The position numbers were made by a program, and so were the translations under genes. Shown in pieces: positions 23,499 to 26,162 of a DNA stretch of 26,162 nt. Source of the stretch: CAZFZT01 sp964523675 (GTDB taxonomy: Bacteria; Planctomycetota; Phycisphaerae; Phycisphaerales; SM1A02); NCBI GenBank assembly GCA_964523675.1, contig CAZFZT010000045.1, positions 1 to 26,162 on the forward strand, given 5' to 3'. The notes beneath the pieces are model-generated. The model worked only from the letters and a program-made list of their open reading frames with translations, was not told the origin of the DNA and searched no databases. Every line of letters starts with the position of its first letter. The first letter of the stretch is position 1.

Positions 23499-26162
23499 TC
23501 ATCCCCAATTGCTGAGCTGTTCGATGAGGTCTGGAACGCCGACGGTGCAGTCGCCGTCCAAATCTGCGGGGCAATACTCGCACTCGCCACACGCACCCCA
23601 GCTCGAAAGCAGCAGCATCAAATCGGGCACGCCGACGGAGCCGTCACCGTCGAGGTCGCCGGGCACGCTCGGCTCGGGGTCTTCGCACACTAGGCCGGAG
23701 GCGACGATGCGCAGGTCATCGACCTGCCAGCCGTGGTAATCGTTGTAAGCCCCGTCGCCGGTATTGAAGTCCCAATGGAGCGTAATGGCTTTTCCGGCGT
23801 GGTCGGTCAGGTTGGACGCATAGGTCGTCCATGATGTGGAGTCGGACAGGTTCGTCCAGCCGATGCCGCTACCTGGATTGATGCCGAAGCGCGGAATGTC
23901 ATAGCTCTGCGATGATTCGGTTTCGAGGTTGTAGCAGAACTCGAGTGAGATCGTTCCGCCGGGCGGCACTCCAGGCAGTGCAATGGGCGCTGAAGACATC
24001 TGGCCGGAGTTGGCCCCGCCGCCGGGGCTGACGTAATCGCATGTCTGCGATCTGCCGTAGTAGGCCCAGTTCGCAGCGCTGCATGGGTCAGGCACTGCGC
24101 ATAAGTTGGTGACATGCCAGAATCCCCCGAGTGTCCAGCCGGCTGGCGCGCCGCCTGTGAACGACTCATACAGGACTTCACTCTCCTCGATCACGCCGAC
24201 CGCAGCGGTGTACACGCCTGCCGGCGCATTGGGTGGGCTGGTGCGAATCGTGCCGCCGTCTCCTTGCGCGCTGAGATAGAACTCGGGCGCGTCGGCACAT
24301 GCAACGGAGGGCAATGCGGCGCGATACAGGTCACCCTCAACATGAATCAATGGCAAGGTGATGAAAGGCCCGCCGGCTGCGCGATAGTGCAGCGTCTCAC
24401 TGCCGGGCACAATCTGCTCCTGCCCCGCCTTGATATTCACATCAAATTGTGCAGCTTCGCCCGGCTCAATCAACGTCGGCGCGCCGGGCGCAGGAACGAA
24501 CACCGTCAGTGGCGGCTCTTCCGTCGCAACCTCACCGGTCACGACAAGTGCGTAGCCCTGTGAGAATTGATTGACGCCGGCCGCGACCACCTCGATCGAC
24601 CACCCACCCGGTCCCGGACTGGGTACATGCACCTGCTCGACGTTGTTGCGATCGTCCTTGCTGCCGCCGGTAGCGCTCACTCCGCCGACAAAGACGTTGC
24701 CTTTGAACGAGCCATTCGGGCCTGTCACGACGAGATCGAGGTCGTTGACGCAGGCGAACGAAGTTCCAGAGCTGGCAGGCGGCTCGGTCCACACCAGCGT
24801 AACTTTCAACTTCTCCTGCGAGCCGGTCACAGTCACTTCGTGCAGATCGAAAGATCCCGTATGCAGACCCTCGGCATTTGGAACATCAAAGACGATCAGC
24901 GAGCGTTCATCGCCAAAGAAATGCAGCGCATCATCAGCAAGGGCGCGGCCCCATCCTTCGATGTTGCTCGGGTACCCCGACACGCCGGTCATGTCCACCG
25001 CGCTGTTGAGCAGTGTCGCCTTGATGAGCGCGCCGCTTGGCGTGAAACCATTTGCCGGATCAGCGACGCCTGTGGGATAGAACCCGTCCATGTAATACTG
25101 CCGCACGAGCATGCCGGTGCCAGCGATGGCGGGGGATGCCATCGAGGTGCCGCTCATGGAGCCGGAGTTGCACGAGCCGGGTGTCGATGACATGGTTGAG
25201 CAGCCGGGCGCGTAGATTTCGGGTTTGCGCCTGCCGTCGCTGGTGGGCCCCGTGCCGCCGGTGCAGTGATTGTTCTGGCTGGGCGGAGGACTGGTCGCGC
25301 CGACGGCGAGCGTGTTTTTAGCGTTCTCAGGGTTCTTGAGCGCGCTCATGTTGGTGACGGCCCAGACGGTCTGTGAGTCTTCTTTCTCCCATTGGAAGGA
25401 ATCGATGCCGCGGCAGAGCGAGTTGTACGCCGTGGTGCCGTCATCACCCCATGAGTTGGTGTGCAGGCGAGCGCCTTGTGAATGGTGCAGGTTGAAGCGC
25501 TGGAGGATCGCGGACTCGGTGAAGGATGGCCAGGTGTTGTACACAAGCCGGCCGAGATAGGCCACGCCGCGCGTGTTGGAGAACGCACCGGCGTCGCCGA
25601 CGGTTGTCCCTGCCACATGCGTGCCGTGCGAAGCCGCGCCGAACGACGTGTTGTAGGCGATGATCTTGCGGTGGTTCGGCCCGACTGGATTTGAATCCTG
25701 GAACGAGCAGTGATTGGCATCGACGGCTGTGTCGAGAATGCCTGCGATCTGACCCTGGCCGCGCAGATTGTGGTCATAGAGCGGCGTCACGCTCAGTTGG
25801 TTGGACTGCACCACCCAGCGGACATTGTTGTTGCGCGGCGTGATCTCGGGCGCGTGTTCGATGAACTGGACTGCTGGGATCTTCGCGAAATTTACAAGAC
25901 GGTCGTTGCGGATCGTCGCGCTGATGATCGTGTTGCCGGCGAGCGAGTCGGTAAAGTGAACGATGGCGTCGGCATCGCCAAGCGCCTTGAGGACATCATC
26001 GCGCTCAGCCCCGGCGAAGAGCGTGATGGTGATGGGCGTTTGGCCGGCTGCGATCACGCGCTGGCGCTCGGGAGTGATCGGGATGATCGTTTGCTGCGCG
26101 AGGTGCGGCTCGAGTTTCCACTCATCTCGCCAGTGGCGGACCCACTGGATGAATTCGACCTC
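23499..26162 (-). CDS. Subtilisin-family (S8, KP-43-like) serine protease with dockerin-like tail (5' end outside window)
   Basis: 887 residues are visible; the frame is still open at the right edge, so the start and signal peptide are missing. Numbering is from the first visible residue. Residues about 45-110 resemble an I9-type inhibitory propeptide. The catalytic triad is Asp144 (AGILDTAVDANH), His179 (SHGTHVAGT) and Ser340 (SGTSMASPAIAG). The oxyanion Asn is probably in AVTNMSALKN, where family members usually have AAGN. A beta-sandwich like that of KP-43 proteases follows (about 430-570, LKVTLVWTEPP, NDLDLVVTGPNG, GGWSIEVVAAG). Then comes a MAM/jelly-roll-like region (about 675-825) ending GWQVDDLRIVASG. 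Residues 835-887 are the dockerin-like tail with the unusual CX2CX2CX7C pattern and a Cys replacing Gly in the second loop (DLDGDCTVGVPDLI). It is probably a secreted, tail-anchored endoprotease. The substrates are unknown. Confidence 0.92.
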   Translation of the reverse strand, partial: EVEFIQWVRHWRDEWKLEPHLAQQTIIPITPERQRVIAAGQTPITITLFAGAERDDVLKALGDADAIVHFTDSLAGNTIISATIRNDRLVNFAKIPAVQFIEHAPEITPRNNNVRWVVQSNQLSVTPLYDHNLRGQGQIAGILDTAVDANHCSFQDSNPVGPNHRKIIAYNTSFGAASHGTHVAGTTVGDAGAFSNTRGVAYLGRLVYNTWPSFTESAILQRFNLHHSQGARLHTNSWGDDGTTAYNSLCRGIDSFQWEKEDSQTVWAVTNMSALKNPENAKNTLAVGATSPPPSQNNHCTGGTGPTSDGRRKPEIYAPGCSTMSSTPGSCNSGSMSGTSMASPAIAGTGMLVRQYYMDGFYPTGVADPANGFTPSGALIKATLLNSAVDMTGVSGYPSNIEGWGRALADDALHFFGDERSLIVFDVPNAEGLHTGSFDLHEVTVTGSQEKLKVTLVWTEPPASSGTSFACVNDLDLVVTGPNGSFKGNVFVGGVSATGGSKDDRNNVEQVHVPSPGPGGWSIEVVAAGVNQFSQGYALVVTGEVATEEPPLTVFVPAPGAPTLIEPGEAAQFDVNIKAGQEQIVPGSETLHYRAAGGPFITLPLIHVEGDLYRAALPSVACADAPEFYLSAQGDGGTIRTSPPNAPAGVYTAAVGVIEESEVLYESFTGGAPAGWTLGGFWHVTNLCAVPDPCSAANWAYYGRSQTCDYVSPGGGANSGQMSSAPIALPGVPPGGTISLEFCYNLETESSQSYDIPRFGINPGSGIGWTNLSDSTSWTTYASNLTDHAGKAITLHWDFNTGDGAYNDYHGWQVDDLRIVASGLVCEDPEPSVPGDLDGDGSVGVPDLMLLLSSWGACGECEYCPADLDGDCTVGVPDLIEQLSNWG

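Overview
The window looks like a chromosome segment from a GC-rich planctomycete, most likely class Phycisphaerae. Three things point there. Nine predicted secreted proteins end in the same paired dockerin-like calcium-loop domain. An ECF sigma factor is coupled to a soluble-head/membrane-anchored Ser/Thr kinase with TPR-like repeats. There is also a large multi-HAMP signalling protein. This placement is inference from gene content, not a phylogeny.

Left edge (1-1266, minus): the N-terminal 422 residues of a cytoplasmic protein made of near-identical tandem HAMP units, probably a hybrid histidine kinase whose catalytic part lies outside the window. A gene-poor gap (1267-1804) follows and holds what may be a decayed propeller fragment. 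From 1805 to 18388 eight genes run in tandem on the minus strand. Each has a signal peptide or a signal-peptide-like N-terminus, a repetitive beta-propeller-type body and a two-loop C-terminal dockerin-like tail. The bodies fall into five types: A = 'WDGSSW/DVWAVG' propeller (1805, 10468), B = HAF repeats (3209), C = two-component-regulator-type propeller (5879, 8147), D = novel CxxC domain + IPT/TIG + PQQ-like propeller (11923, 16145), E = SBBP repeats (14229). Reading left to right the order is A B C C' A' D E D'.

Right part: a 587-bp divergent intergenic region with low-complexity 7/8-bp repeats separates the array from an ECF sigma factor (18976, plus). The sigma gene overlaps by 11 bp a Ser/Thr kinase gene (19544-22270). 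Convergent to these is nadA, quinolinate synthase (22311-23396, minus), the only clear housekeeping gene. At the right edge (23499-26162, minus, 5' end outside the window) is a KP-43-like subtilisin protease with a jelly-roll-like region and the same dockerin-like tail.

Working model (inference): the sigma/kinase pair is a candidate regulator of a set of exported propeller proteins that share one sorting or anchoring tail. No cohesin-like partner is visible here. Short degenerate octamer arrays sit just 3' of at least three dockerin-tailed genes. No tRNA, rRNA, CRISPR, transposase or phage gene was recognised.
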